A stretch of 64,000 nucleotides of DNA, from the NCBI RefSeq assembly GCF_047495875.1, contig NC_092467.1, positions 26,724,066 through 26,788,065 on the forward strand. The letters run 5' to 3'. Below are positions 63,301-64,000 of this stretch, in pieces. The position numbers were made by a program, and so were the translations under genes. Numbering within the stretch: position 1 is the first letter of the stretch; every line of letters starts with the position of its first letter. This DNA comes from Pithys albifrons albifrons. Lineage: Eukaryota; Chordata; Aves; Passeriformes; Thamnophilidae. The notes under the pieces are model-generated. The model ran no database searches, was not told the origin of the DNA, and saw only the letters and a program-made list of their open reading frames with translations.

Positions 63301-64000
63301 CCACCATAGAATAAAACAGAAACAGCAATCACTGCCATAATATGTAGGAGTTGAAGGCGTGAAGCAAACACAAGCCATTGATAAAAGTCAACATTTGCCA
63401 GGCATTACCATACAGTTCCTGCAGATATCTCCCATTCTAAGTGGAGAATAAAAACAATGAATCGTTATATACTACTATGAAATAACTGATGGCACGTTTA
63501 TGACCTTTTCAGATCAAAAGCAAATTATAGCTTATAATGAGAATATTTACACAATAATGTGAATTCAGTATGCTGCATATCAAATTTAACCACAAATCAG
63601 GAATTGGAACGGCAAAATGCCACACAGCACTTCATTACGATTCAGGATAGCCAGGTGATAATTCTAGTGCTTTGCTGATTATAATTTCTTTAGCACACAA
63701 TGTAATGAAAGAAAAAATGGGAACAGTGGAAACATTTTGGCATGATTAAATGGCCACTGTGTTCAAACAAAAGTTCTGATCTAAATCTATTCTGAATTAA
63801 ATAGCTGCCAGAAAGAAGATTAATCTAACGCCTGGGCAGTGGAATGGGACTTGTGATTTGGCTTCCCTTTCCAGCCCCACGAGACTCTGCACCAAACCAC
63901 TGGTTTTTAGAGTTTTCATATCCATTTTACAAATGGATATCATCATACATTTTACAGCCAATGTACTGACACAGTAACACATTCAGCAAACAGACAGCAG
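60346..64000. other. AT-rich unique non-coding sequence
   Basis: No gene, RNA or transposon recognised on either strand to the window end. Only short unrecognised open frames (at most 71 codons) and A/T runs (for example near 60750-60758 and 61100-61108). Confidence 0.55.

Overview
The window reads as vertebrate, most likely avian, non-coding DNA. It is AT-rich and CpG-poor, and no open frame looks like a conserved cellular protein. The interspersed repeats are of the sauropsid type: 5'-truncated CR1 LINEs with the typical CR1 3' end, plus older, decayed palindromic and LINE/SINE-like fragments of kinds I remember as shared by birds and reptiles. There are no bacterial-type operons, CRISPR arrays, tRNAs or rRNAs that I can recognise. 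The longest open frames (about 100-200 codons) lie in CR1 copies or look like chance. I read the window as intergenic or deep-intronic sequence; a short exon without a recognisable motif could be missed.

Layout. Positions 1-10 kb are unique AT-rich sequence with one palindromic old repeat (about 5.86 kb) and a weak MIR-like fragment (about 8.1 kb). At 10.5 kb there is a near-perfect 15-bp hairpin. A GC-richer block (11.7-12.86 kb) contains a 148-bp tandem duplication. An old interspersed repeat lies at 14.78-14.97 kb and a CpG-preserving segment at 18.24-18.56 kb. A 0.9-kb minus-strand CR1 with a readable ORF2 C-terminus is at 21.7-22.6 kb. The stretch 23-41 kb is mostly unique, with a GGGGA purine tract (26.6 kb), an A9G12 junction (35.3 kb) and two related copies of an unnamed repeat of about 220 bp (37.5 and 39.6 kb). 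A second LINE/SINE-like relic is at 41.7 kb. Further CR1 fragments lie at 42.8-43.1 kb (minus) and 48.5-48.6 kb (plus), with a palindromic relic at 50.0 kb and another at 60.3 kb.

The most informative single object is at about 56.7-58.0 kb on the plus strand: a decayed hAT-superfamily DNA transposase. It is broken by stops and frameshifts upstream, but its C-terminal dimerisation domain remains open and clearly recognisable. I found no new multi-gene system. The points worth following up are the hAT relic, the unnamed 37.5/39.6 kb repeat pair, the hairpin and the CpG-preserving islands.
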